This document shows, in pieces, positions 25,510 through 36,273 of a stretch of 64,000 nt of DNA. This DNA is from Alisma plantago-aquatica. Its lineage: Eukaryota; Streptophyta; Magnoliopsida; Alismatales; Alismataceae. Made by a program: the position numbers and the translations under genes. Within the stretch, counting starts at the first letter, position 1; each line of letters opens with the position of its first letter. The notes under the pieces are model-generated. The model searched no databases. It saw only the letters and a list, made by a program, of their open reading frames with translations, and was not told where the DNA came from. The stretch covers positions 107,191,501 through 107,255,500 of the forward strand of contig OY856413.1 of the NCBI GenBank assembly GCA_963693085.1, given 5' to 3'.

Positions 25510-26657
25510 CAAGTTCAATTCATTCTTAGCAAGACATCTATGATGCCACAACAAAGGAGGAGCTAGAAGACTCTTTATTTTGCATGTTTTCCATGGAGAA
25601 GTCTACAAACTTTGAAGATGCTAAAAGGCATGTATGTTGGAGGCATGCAATCCATGATGAGATTAAAGTAATTAAATGTGATTATATGTGGGATCTTGTC
25701 AACCTCCCATATGGCCAAAGACCCATTGGTTTGAATTCTATGCTCAAAGTGAAGAAGGATATGCAAGTGTTGTTGTGAAGCACAAAACATGTCTCGTTGC
25801 CAAAGGTCATATGTAAAAGTAGAGTGTGGACTTTGATGAAGTCATCTCCCTTGTTGTAAGACTTGAGATGGTGCATCTTCTTCTTTCATTGGTTGCACAA
25901 GAAGGGTGGGAGATGTATCACATGGATGGGACACCTTCCTCTATGGTGACTTGGAGGAGGTAGTATATGTGGTGCAACCAATTGGCCATGTATTAGAGGG
26001 TTGCAAAGACAAAGTAAAAAAGCTCAAGAAGGCATTGTGTGGGCTATGTCAAGCACTAACAGATTGGAATACAAAACTCAACAAAAGCTTAATTTCACTT
26101 TGTTTTGAATAGTGTCTAGTAGTGAATGTTGTTTATAAAATAAATATCAACAGTGTGAATCTCCTAGTTGGTGTGTATGTGGATGATTTGGTCATAACTA
26201 TTGGGATTGCAAATTTAAGTTGCAAATGAAGGAGTTATTCAGCATGAGTGACCTTTTTCTATTGAGCTACTACTTGGGGATTGAAGTGTAGCAGCAGTCT
26301 CAAGGAATCTTTTTATGCTAATCATATTATGCAACAAAGATTCTTGAGAAGTGTCGGAGTGCAGATTGCAACCCAACAAAAAACCGATGTATCCAAGAAT
26401 GAAGTTGAGCAAGATGTGCTCAAGTTCCCAAATGGATATAATCTACAATTGCATCATAGTAGACAACCTCTGTTACTGGGTAAATACAAAGATAGACATA
26501 ACCTATGCAGTTGGGATAATGAGTTATTTCATGCAGACACCAACCAAGTAGCACATGGCATTTGTGAAGAAAACCTTAAGGTATGTTAGGGATACAATGT
26601 CTTGGATGTTGTTATGTGAAAAAGGGAAAGTAAGAACCAAGCCTTGTGGGATATATT
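25510..26657 (+). pseudogene. copia-2 reverse transcriptase and start of RNase H
   Basis: The RT start region reads WRHAIHDEIKVIK at about 25640, followed by the DLVNLPYGQRPIG segment. FLYGDLEEVVYVVQPIGHV follows at about 25935, the KKLKKALCGL segment at about 26020, the catalytic YVDD at 26175-26186 (both Asp kept), LSYYLGIEV at about 26262, and a connecting piece with YAVGIMSYFMQTP at about 26500. Stops and shifts at about 25778, 26112 and 26280 break it. Sequence similarity ends abruptly at 26657 where the Athila LTR begins. Confidence 0.88.
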
Positions 26658-28452
26658 TGACCGGCCTAAATCGCGCATCCAAAAGTGGAGGCGGATTTGA
26701 GGTAGTCGACGTTTTACATTTATACACCCGAATCCTGCTAGGCCCCCGCAACTTTGTTTACAGGGTCGAAGTAGATATACGGGGTCGAACACAGGGACAA
26801 GGGGGTAGTGTTGAGAACCTAGAATCGACACGCTACACTCCGACAGGTATAAAGAGATAATAAATTCCCCAAAAGGGAAACAACAAGATGTCACAAACAA
26901 AACAACAAAACTATCTCCAACTGGAGCTACTAGAGAGATTTAAGGTTTTTAGTCATTTAGCAGTTTTTAGGGGGTTTCATGCAACACAAACAGAAAGATA
27001 AAACTAGAGCTAGAGTGAGGTACAAAGGATAAGACTACAGTAAAACAAGCAGCAGTACTAACATCCTGCACCCCTCCTCTTAGAGCGGGTACCTCTAACC
27101 AAGCGTCAACACCCCTCTCGAGGTTGTCAGACTTAAGTTAGAGTGGAATGTTACTGAAACAACTCCGTTCCAGGCACTCTCGTACTCTAGAATCAGACCA
27201 AACACTAGAGCCACAACACAACTCTCGAAGTTGTTGCGACGGGAAAACACGGTTCGGTAGCTAAGCGAAACACGATCCAAACATGCAAGCTAGAGTTCAG
27301 ATATCAAACATAGCAGCCATCCAACACATGTACCAAGCATAGAGCAACAAGTAATTAAGCTATTCTATTTCCATAAACATTAAAGGTCTTAATTACAATG
27401 CATAAATAAAGAATTAAGTAACATAATTAAAGATAGATGTCGCCTTCTTGATGTAGAAGGTTGGCAGGCTACTGCGGCTCTCCAGCCCGATATCGGTCAG
27501 GAGCCTAGCTTGATACAATAGTGTCGGGCGGCACACCCTCTCAGGCGGTACGCTTGACGGCCGACTGTATCGCTCGAGGATCATGGCCTATACGCTCATG
27601 TCGGGCGGCGCACCCTCTCAGGCGGCACGCATGCCGGGCGAAGCGTATCAGGTTTGATATCTTGTCAGGCATGGAGCGAGGCGTTCTACTATCAGGCACT
27701 TGTGTCGGGCACTTGTGTTGCTTATCAACGTTGGCCTATATCGGCCCGTAGTGTCGCCCGAGACGGTCCTAAGTGAACCATCCCCTCCCTCTCGGGATGA
27801 GGAAGAGCTCACCTAGAGTTTCCCGACACGAGCATTGGGGCACAATATTCTCACAGTTCTCCCTCGAAGATCGCTCAAAGTTCCCAACTGTCCGAACCTC
27901 CTTTTTGACTTCTTGTAGCTGCTATTTATAGGCAGCGGTTGGGGGAAGTTATGGTGCTCGAAGGGCCACGTGTCCTCCTTATTCGCCGGTCGGTGGACAA
28001 GCGATACAGGTATCGCTCGGCACAGGGGTGTCGGCTATCGGTCACGTGATGGGCGACGTGCCTGCCGGTGGGTGGCTGTGTCGCCCGACAAGCTGGGTTG
28101 TCGTGGTGAGCTTGGCTCCCTATTGGGTAGAAGGCGTGTCATCCATTGACTTCTTCTTGCGCGACATCCCTTTGTCGTGCGTCATTGTGTCGCTCCACCC
28201 TGTCGGGAAGAGGTTGTATCGGGCGTCAGGTCAGGAAGGCCGAAACAGACTTGGACTTATTTGTGGGCCAGGACGGGACGACCTTATTTGCACCAAAATG
28301 AGGAAAAACTCTGCAAAAGATGGAAATATTGGATTAAGAGCATTGCTTGGCAATTATTGCGAAAGTGCTAATAAAAGAGAGGAAAATAGCAGAAAAGGGC
28401 AGTTTTGATTACGAAATAAAGGGCAAAAACATCACAAAAATAGGTGTTATCA
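26658..28452 (-). repeat. 3' LTR of Athila-1
   Basis: 1795 bases, + strand TGACCGGCC...GTTATCA. It includes a GC-rich part (27500-28080) with a repeated GCACACCCTCTCAGGCGG-like word at about 27530 and 27607, and a TATA box at 27922-27930. The open frames inside are LTR shadows. Confidence 0.95.
27922..27930 (-). promoter_or_regulatory. TATA box in Athila-1 3' LTR
   Basis: + strand CTATTTATA, so TATAAATAG on the - strand. Conserved at 43703-43711 in the other LTR. Confidence 0.6.
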
Positions 28453-28466
28453 ACTCCCCCAAACTT
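28453..28466 (-). other. Polypurine tract of Athila-1
   Basis: The - strand reads AAGTTTGGGGGAGT immediately before the 3' LTR. This is the usual Athila-type plus-strand primer. Confidence 0.85.
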
Positions 28467-29976
28467 AGCATTTTGATTGTCCTCAATCAATATTGAAACT
28501 ATATTTAGTGATGCTTCATCTTCTTAGAATAGCTCTCTGTTCAAAAGGTGAAACAAGAATCGTAATGCCTTAAAGATAATGCTGTCTCATTACGAACAAA
28601 AGACTTAGTTTTTCCTGCTTATTGTTTAAGTAAGATTCTTCTCTACAGCTTCGGTGAGACTTTGTTGTATGATTCCGAAGTTAGCTTACACACCAAACAA
28701 CGTTATTTTTGGGGCAGAAAGTTGTGTAAAGGGCAGGCTAAGGCTTTTTGGGGTTTTTCTTGCTTCCCATCGGTCCATCCAGGTAAGGGTCCATTAGCGG
28801 GCAAGTGGTCCCTGCAGTCCAAGCCAGTTGGCTTTAGAGCAGTGATTTCACATCCTACGTACCACTACCCCAGATCTACCATGCCTAAAGATGGGTACTT
28901 GTAGAAAACAAGTGTGTATATATATTATTTTTTTTCTTCTTTTATTGGGCAAAACTCTCATGCTTTTATTCACACTCATAAGGCTTCTCTCTCTTTTTAG
29001 GATTTTTTTTGGGTGAGGGGAAACAAAGAGATTTCTACTGTTTGGGCAGCTTTTTCCTTCTCCATACTCGTCTCTTATTCATTTTCGAGATTATTGTATT
29101 TTTCGAAATTTTTGACATGGAAAAACATACTCTTTTGTTCGTTTGAAGCAGCATTATCAAAAAGATATAACAAAATTTGCATTTCATTAAGCACAAAGAA
29201 AACTAACTTTGCAAGAAGTCGCAACAGGTTTTCATTATTATAGCAACTTTGTACATAATAATGGAGAATAAAAGCAAAATTTTTCAAAATTTTTATATGA
29301 GCATGGCATTTCATACTAGCAAGAATACATACACATGATATAAGAGAAGAATGAAGTGAAGAAGGAGATTTTTATACCTCCCTCACTGGTACATGGGTAC
29401 CCCCCAAAATTGCTCCACACTCTGTCTCAGAGTAGTGAAAAAGATAGGGTGAGGTCATGTTAGCCCAGTGTAGGTTAGCTAGCGGGTTGGTTTGTGCCTT
29501 GGAGAAGCTACAATATGCTCTTATTGCAGCCGGGACAAGCGCAAACCCTCAAAATTGTTTGGCCCCCTTTACTCCTGGTACTTCCATTGTGAACATGAAC
29601 AAAAGGATTGATCATCAATCCCAGTTCAGTCCATCTGAGTCCATTTCGTTCCCAAGAGTGTGTAGTCAAAGGGCCTCTCTCTTTTTATTGTCTTCCTCTT
29701 TTGGAGATGACCCTAAACCACCACCGAAGATAGACTATGATAAGGAAATGCACTTCTCTTGGTTTCTTTTCGGCGGATGGTGGCCTAGCTATCTCGGGAT
29801 TCTGGCATTTCTGTCCGACTGTTGTTGCTTCAGCCACAACGTCGATTCTTCTGCGGTGTTTGCCAACTCTTCCAGAGGTGTGTTGTGGACGATCCGTGCT
29901 CTATGAAAGAAAGAAAAACTTGGGATGCCTCCCGAGTAGCGCTGAAGTTTGCGTCACCAGCTTGACCGGTGTAGGA
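28467..29976 (-). other. Athila-1 spacer between pol and 3' LTR
   Basis: About 1.5 kb with no convincing protein. Athila elements often carry an env-like frame here; I found none. The frames at 29457-29906 (+) and 29075-29314 (-) have no recognisable content. Just below the pol stop, the - strand frames around 29900-29960 resemble the low-complexity tails that follow pol in this group, but this is weak. Confidence 0.5.
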
Positions 29977-30600
29977 TCATCTTGCTCTGCCCTCGGCTGT
30001 GCCCATATCTTGCAGACTGACCTCTGCTCTCCTGACAAACGCTTCATCTTCATAGAACCTTTTTACCCTATGTCCATTTACTTGAAAGGTTTTGGTTGGA
30101 TCGTCTTTGTCGTAGAGCTCCAGCATTCCTATTGGGTATATCTTTGACACGGTGAACGGTCCAGACCACCTCATTTGTAACTTCCCAGGGAAAAGACAAA
30201 TAGAGGACTTGAATAACAAGACCTTATCCCCTTTGCTTACATCTTTTCTCCTAAGGTGGGCATCATGCCACAATTTTGTCATCCGTTTGTAGATTTTTGC
30301 ATTTTCGTAGGCGTTCATTCTAAGCTCTTCGAGCTCTTGAAGCTGCAAAAACCTCTTTTCTCCTACCTTGTCGAGGTCCATATTTAGGAACTTGATTGCC
30401 CAAAGGGCCTTGTGTTACAACTCTAAAGGCAAGTGGCAGGACTTTCCATAGATGAGACGGTAGGGGGTGGTTCCAATGGGCATTTTGTAAGCAGTACGGT
30501 AGGCCCAAAGTGCGTCGTCAAGCTTCATGGACCAGTCTTTCCTTGTTCGGTTGCCAGTTTTCTCCAAGATCTACTTGATTTGTCTGTTGGAAACCTCTAC
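29977..30600 (-). pseudogene. Athila-1 integrase, C-terminal half
   Basis: This continues the integrase interrupted by CACTA-1. VEVSNRQIK near 30595 holds the third catalytic acid (Glu), followed by ILEKT and the [17 protein letters not shown] segment at about 30540-30490. A long C-terminal part (30381-29977) follows, with KMTKLWHD-like and RWSGPFTVSKIYP at about 30160. Two in-frame stops remain: TAG after RQIK at about 30573 and TAA near 30415. Otherwise it is open to its end at 29977. Confidence 0.9.
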
Positions 30601-30603
30601 CTA

Positions 30604-30965
30604 CACTACTACAGACGTGCCTTTTAGTGTCGGTTGTTTAACCCCCTTTGGCGTCGGTTTCTGAACGACGCCTATGTGGGCGCCGCTAAAAGGTTGGACA
30701 CTTCAGCGTCGGTTAAAAACCGACGCCTATTTAACATCAAGGCGTCGGTTTATTATAAAACACCGACTCCAAAAGGGTTCGCGCCACAGAAAACGGCGTC
30801 ATCTAGGACGCTTTCTGCGTCGGTTATATACTAAAAAACCGACGCAGAAAAGTGTCCTAGATGACTCCCATTTCCTGTAGCGCGAACACTTTTGGCGTCG
30901 GTGTTCAACAAAAAACCGACGCTGTAAGTCTGTGCTGACGGTTATCGGTAAATAACCGACGCCTA
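30604..30965. repeat. CACTA-1 3' terminal and subterminal repeats
   Basis: After the TIR come at least five pairs of the type GCGTCGGTT...AACCGACGC spaced to form hairpins, at about 30648-30672, 30709-30728, 30743-30771, 30816-30846 and 30893-30927, plus a decayed one to 30962. In En/Spm such words bind the TNPA protein; the same role here is inference. Confidence 0.88.
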
Positions 30966-31264
30966 TATCTATTTTTTTTTTATAAATTTGTTTGCAGGCC
31001 TGCTGTGGCTGGTCAGCAGGATGAGAACCTGCAGTTCAGTTTTCTGAACTGCAGGTTTACGACATCCATTGATATCAGCCTACAAACAGGCCACAAACAT
31101 GCAAAATTAACATAAAAAGATTCACACAAGTAGATACATTCAGACATCAATTCAATTGTCACGTTCACACATATAGAATCATTCAAATACATGTTTTAAC
31201 ATTCAGAAACATTCATTTACAAAGTATCATTCATCATCACTATCAACATCCCAATTATATCTTA

Positions 31265-31488
31265 CAGTTTATGACCCAACATGCCTTCCTCCCCAGTTCC
31301 TGCCGCTAGACAACCACACAATGGATCCAAGAGGATATGCAGGCATTCGCCAAAGACTATAGGCTGAGTTAACTATTGAGTTAACTCAGCCTATAGTCTT
31401 TGGCGAACGCCTGCAATCCTCTTGGATCCATTGTGTGGTCGTCTAGTGGCAGGAACTGAGGAGGAAGGCATGTGGGGTGATAAACTGT
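31265..31488. repeat. ~110 bp-arm inverted duplication in CACTA-1
   Basis: The left arm (31265-31375) and right arm (31378-31488) are inverted copies with only a few differences and almost no loop (centre ACTATTGAG). The right arm is the end of the small - strand frame 31381-31599, so the left arm is an inverted copy of that coding end. A - strand transcript through it would fold into a long hairpin. Confidence 0.9.
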
Positions 31489-31717
31489 CAGGACTAGCAC
31501 AACAAGTTGCGATGGAGGTGGAGACGACGACGACGGTGGTGCTTCAGGCGACGCCTGCTTGGCCGGGTAGGTCTCGGCGAAAGGGTTCAACTGCGGCATG
31601 GCTTCGATGTAGTAGAGGGAAGGGAGGGGTTCAGAATCCTACGAGAAACGTTTAGAGATGAGGATATTACTGCGGAGGAGGAGGAAACGGTAGACGATAT
31701 CTCGAGTTGGAATGTCC

Positions 31718-31804
31718 TCTCCGCGCATCAAGTTGCTCCAGTGCTTCAGTGGGTACATGTGCATCATCAACCTAAAATTTGACAAAAATAAACACACTAA
31801 ATTA
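31718..31804 (-). repeat. Direct duplication with 32024-32107
   Basis: About 85 bases beginning CGCGCATCAAGTTGCTC and ending in AAATAAACACACT recur at 32024-32107 with a few changes. On the - strand the unit is intron end, acceptor and exon (VDDA..VPTEA), so it looks like an exon duplication. Confidence 0.85.
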
Positions 31805-32204
31805 GCATTTGTATTAAAAAAGCAAACATTTAGCTTCAAGTTGTTACCGCAATGCCGCAAAAATTCATCCCTTGTGCCCTGAGGGATGAACGTGCCTTGT
31901 TTCCTCTGCTCGTGCAGCTCCCGCTAATCACCATAAACATAAATTGGTAAGTTAACACCACAAATAATCAATATTCAAACGATTGCTCTAAGAGTTGTAT
32001 TTTACCATTTTTGCAGCCGCCTCCGCGCATCAAGTTGCTCAATTGCTTCAGTGGGTACCTGTGCATCATCAACCTAAAATTTGACAAAAATAAACACACT
32101 GAATTAGGCCAATATAGAAATATAGGATATATGACATAACTAGAAGATAATGAATTTTATAGAAATACAGGATATGTATTTAGAACTTACATTGGTATCC
32201 TCGC

Positions 32205-32276
32205 CATGCTCGTCATGGACAACATGCTCATCATGGACTTCATGCTCATCATGAACATCATTCTCATCATGGTCAG
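32205..32276 (-). repeat. 18 bp tandem repeat, four copies
   Basis: Unit CATGCTCATCATGGAC plus two bases, repeated four times. On the - strand it codes six-residue VHDEHE-type repeats at the start of the candidate second gene. Confidence 0.85.
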
Positions 32277-32303
32277 CCATCTGAAAATGTCATTAAAAAG
32301 GCA

Positions 32304-32395
32304 AACATTTAGCATTTGTATCAACTAGAAAAAGGAAAACATTTAGCATTTGTATAAATTAGAAAAAGGAAAACATTTACCATTTGTATAAACAT
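32304..32395. repeat. ~42 bp imperfect tandem repeat
   Basis: AAAACATTTAGCATTTGTAT followed by AACTAGAAAAAGG-type sequence occurs about 2.3 times between the stop of the transposase and the start of the second gene. Confidence 0.75.
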
Positions 32396-32403
32396 ACATG
32401 TCT

Positions 32404-35400
32404 CTAAAATTGTGATCTTTTATCAATTAACAATCCTTCATTGTGATCTCTGCGCACATATAAGTCATCATTAGCTTCAATATTTTGTGGAGTTGGCAAC
32501 CCAACTGAGAATGGACTGGAGTCATCATACTTATCATAGTACTCTTCTTCATCTATAGGATCTTCAATGAACTGTCTTTTACCATGAAGAACAACCGACC
32601 ATTTATCATTTGCAGGATCATCGATATAGAATATTTGTTTTGCCTGTGATGCCAATAGGAATGGTTCAGCCTTCTCGCCAATCATTTCAAAGTTCACCAA
32701 AGTGAAACCCAATTCATCCACTATAACTCCTTTGGTGTTATCAACCCAATTACATTTAAAGAGAGGAATATTGAAATCTATGTAGTCAAACTCCCAAATG
32801 TCTTCAATGACACCGTAATATGACATTTTAGCTTCACGTGGACTCTTATCCTTTGCACTTGCAAAGTACATAGTTGACGCTTGAAGAGTGACCCCACTAT
32901 TTTGGATGACACTCTTATCATCTTGGCGCTTTGTGTAATATGTGAATCCATTAATGTCAAACCCTTCATAAGACATAACATTCGGTTTTGGTTTAAAGGC
33001 GAGACATTTGATAGTTTCTGTAATATCATTTGGTGTTTGAGATAGTTGATGTAAGACTTTATCTTCAAACCACTTAGTAAAAGTCTTATTATGCTCTCTA
33101 GCAAGCCACATTGAACTTGCTCGAGGATGTTGTCTCTTTATGAAATTGGTATGTTCCTCGATATAAACACTCACTTCGTCCATATTATGTAAAATATACA
33201 AGTGAGATTGTTCCAACTGCTCACGGCTGATTACTTTCACCCGTGATCCCAAAATTCCTTTTCCCTCATCAATATTCTTGTCATTATCAGGAGTGTCATT
33301 ACCACTGAGAAAGTCATTGCAGAAATCCATAACCTCTCTCGCCACATAACCTTCAATAATACTCCCTTCAGGACGATAACGGTTTCGAACATCACCTTTA
33401 AAAACGCTCATGTATCGTTCAAAGGGATACATCCAATGCAAGAAAACCGGTCCCAAGATTTTCACTTCCCTAGTCAAGTGGACAACAATATGTACCATGA
33501 TATCAAAGAACGAAGGAGGGAAATACATCTCAAGCTGACATAGGGTAACAACCACTTCTCTTTACAAATTATCGAGAGTATCAGGGTCAATAACTTTGCT
33601 GCATAGACTGTTGAAAAAGAAACAAAGTCTGGTAATTGCAAACCTTACATGCTTCGGCAATATAGATCGAATTGCCACGGGCAATATTTGTTGCATTAGA
33701 GTGTGACAATCATGAGATTTAAGACCTATCAACTTCAGATCTTTCATTGATACCAATCTACGGATGTTGGATGAGTAACCATGTGGCACCTTAACATTTA
33801 CCAAGCATTCACAAAAAGTTTTCTTCTCCTTTCTAGAAAACGTGTAACAAGCGGGAGGTAAGTATGTTCTTTTATTACCCATTTCACGTAATTCTGTTAA
33901 TTCTGACCTTATTCCCATTTCACATAATTCTGACCTTATTCCCATTTCACGTAATTCTGTTAATTCTGACCTTATTCCCATTTCACGTAGGTCCAGTCTG
34001 GATTTTATCCCATCTTTAGTCTTACCTGGTATATTTAATAGAGTACCAATGATGCTATCACAAACATTTTACTCAACGTACATTACATCGATACAATGCC
34101 TGACTGACAAAGAACTCCAATAAGGAAGATCCCAAAATATTGACTTCTTTTTGAATGAAGAATTGTCACTCCGTGTGGCCATACTACATTGTGATTTCTT
34201 ACCAAATTCATTGACAATGTCTTTTACTCTTTCATAAACAACATCCCCTGGTATAGGTTTAGGTGCACTCCGTTCATCATTCCATCCATTGAATGCTTTG
34301 CGCTTCCTACGATACGGATGGAATTTTGAAAGAAACCTTCGATGACCAAGATATACAGTCTTGCCGCCATATTTTAGTCTTATTGAATCAGTGTTTTCTT
34401 CACATATAGGACACGCTTTAGCTCCTTTGACACTATATCCAGACAAATTCCCATATGTCGGAAAGTCATTAATAGTGCAAAACAACATAGCATGCAAACG
34501 AAATGTCTCTCTTGCTGAAGCATCATAGGTCATCACACCTTCAGCCCAAAGTTTCTTTAAGTCATCAATCAAAGGTTCAAGATAAACATCGATATCATTT
34601 CTGGGTTGTTTAGGGCCCGATATCAACAATGACAACATAACGTACTTATTTTTCATACACAGCCAGGGAGGAAGATTGTATATAACAAGCATGACTGGCC
34701 AAGTGCTATGTTGGCTGCTCAATGTCCCGTACGGATTCATCCCGTCTGTACAAAGCCCAAGTCTTAGATTCCTGACTTCTTCACCAAATTTAGGGAACAA
34801 TACATCAATCTTCTTCCACTGTGGGGAATCAGACGCATGTCGTAGGATCCCATCATTATTTTTCTTAACATCTGCATGCCACCTCAAATTCTTCGCATCT
34901 TTCGGATTTGCAAACAAGCGTTGAAACCGTGATGTTATAGGTAGATACCACAACACCTTGGCAGGAGAACCAGTTTTGGACTCCCCCGAAGTCGTCAATT
35001 TATATCGTGACGCACCACATTTTGGACAATCTTTCAAATCTACATAGTCCTTTTGAAATAATAAACAATCATTCGGGCATGCGTGTATCTTTTTGGCCTC
35101 CATTCCCATTGGGCACAACATTTTCTTTACCTGGTATGTTGAGATTGGCAGCTCGTTTCCTTCAGGAAGAATTTCTTTCAACAAAGTCAACAATTCAGTG
35201 AAGCTTTTGTCGCTCCATCTATTGTTAGCTTTCAACTTATACAATCTCAGCACAGCGCTAAGCTTCGTAAACTTAGCACAGCCTGTGTATAACGGTATCT
35301 CAGCATCATGCACAATGTTTGTAAAGATAGGAGGTGGATCGGTGTGCTCTACCCTACAACTATCCAACATCGCATCAACAATGTCTGCTGGAATTGGTTC

Positions 35401-35715
35401 GTTCACATTTACGTCATCGGAGGCAATTTCTTCTTCCACCCAAGCACTGCTATTGACATCTACTGGTTTCGATTTTGAAATCTCTCCATGCCAGTGCCAT
35501 TCTGTATAGCCTTGTACAATCCCGTTGCACATGACATGACTTTTGATTTCCTCACCAGTGTTGACTTTCAAGTTGTTACCGCAATGCCTACATGGACAGT
35601 AGAACCTATCTGTAGGTTTTTTCCTATGTTCCTCGGCAAATCTAATAAACTGATCAAGACCAGATATAAACTCTGGGGTGCAACGATTACGAATGGACAT
35701 CCATGATCTATCCAT
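32404..35715 (-). pseudogene. CACTA-1 TNP2-type transposase, one frame with two stops
   Basis: This is the enzyme that would bind the ends and cut and rejoin the element in the nucleus. From ATG at 35715 to TAA at 32404 there are 1103 codons in a single frame, about the usual length. Order: transposase-associated N-terminal domain (residues ~3-75, with CRHCGN near residue 43), TNP2/Transposase_21 core (~250-470, with PICEEN and HRRFL), a DUF4218 region (from about residue 720, with LCQLEMYFPPSFFD and VHIVVHL), and a DUF4216 region (~960-1030). The two breaks are TAA at 34069-34071 (after MYVE) and TAA at 33562-33564 (after LDNL). A 36 bp tandem repeat at 33878-33986 adds repeated MGIRSELTELRE-type residues. 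Domain names rest on family knowledge; positions are approximate. With two stops it should not give full-length protein. Confidence 0.9.
33878..33986 (-). repeat. 36 bp tandem repeat inside the transposase frame
   Basis: Units of ATTCCCATTTCACGTAATTC type occur about three times, one shortened by 12 bases. All lengths are multiples of three, so the frame is kept while about 25-30 residues are added between the TNP2 core and the DUF4218 region. Confidence 0.85.
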
Positions 35716-36273
35716 TCTATGATCAGAGAAAGCAAGTATATATTAGGAAAGCAAGTATATATTAGGAAACAAGTATATAAGCAAGTATGTCGTATTACAG
35801 TTCATCATTAAGAAAGATATAAGCAAGTATGTCGTATTAAAATAGACTAAACAATAAAAGAATTTTTTTTTGAGGCAAGACAATATGAGAAAATAGTAGT
35901 GTAATCATGTAAATGGGAACATTCATGGGAACACACACTTCAGTTATAAGCATTCATGTAGCAACTTACAGTTCCATTCATGGGAACACACACTTTAGTT
36001 ATAACAATAACTAAACAAAGGGGTTGGTGTACCCCTAAACATGCGCATAATTAAAAAAACTATTAATACAGACAAGTCTAGATAGATAGACAACTAAATA
36101 CTACACCAACATGGTCCCGCATGCATCAATAACTTCTTTTTGATGATGAAGCTGTGTCACGAAGCTCTCCAATCCAATCACGCCTCAGATTCAGATTCCT
36201 CATAGATGATATCCGACGCCGTGCGCTCATACCGCAGAAGATGATCAGGGGTCTCGCAGTTGTTGTTGGTTAT
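35716..36273 (-). other. CACTA-1 region upstream of transposase
   Basis: AT-rich with short repeats (GCAAGTATATATTAGGAAA near 35730-35780, and GGAACACACACTT twice near 35930-36000). A 22 bp word at 36163-36184 recurs exactly at 36338-36359 within the B3-like segment, suggesting a partial duplication. No exon was recognised. Confidence 0.6.

Larger units (their letters stand above)
31381..32280 (-). pseudogene. Candidate second CACTA-1 gene (TNPA-like), spliced
   Basis: An ATG at 32280 opens an acidic stretch of VHDEHE-type hexapeptides. At about 32190 the reading frame meets a strong donor (AAT then GTAAGT). An acceptor (ATTTTAG) near 32081 precedes VDDAQVPTEAIEQLDARRR. A further exon near 31920-31850 reads RELHEQRKQGTFIPQG, resembling the GTFVPQG-type segment of plant En/Spm second proteins. 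A last frame, 31599-31381, is Pro/Ser-rich with NPFAETYPAKQ. Exon phases do not all agree: the GTFIPQG frame is off by one with my splice choice. The exon at 32024-32107 is also duplicated at 31718-31804. The gene is rearranged or I have a boundary wrong. No domain is certain. Confidence 0.4.

Noticed and set aside
27095..28408. Open frames of 61-126 codons in the Athila LTRs (and their copies at 43208-44223)
   Set aside because: They lie inside LTRs, differ between the two copies and have no recognisable domain.
31422..31782. + strand frames of 77 and 91 codons across the inverted duplication
   Set aside because: Antisense to the candidate second CACTA gene; no domain.
34676..35706. Open frames of 64-138 codons on the + strand
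   Set aside because: Shadows of the transposase coded on the - strand.
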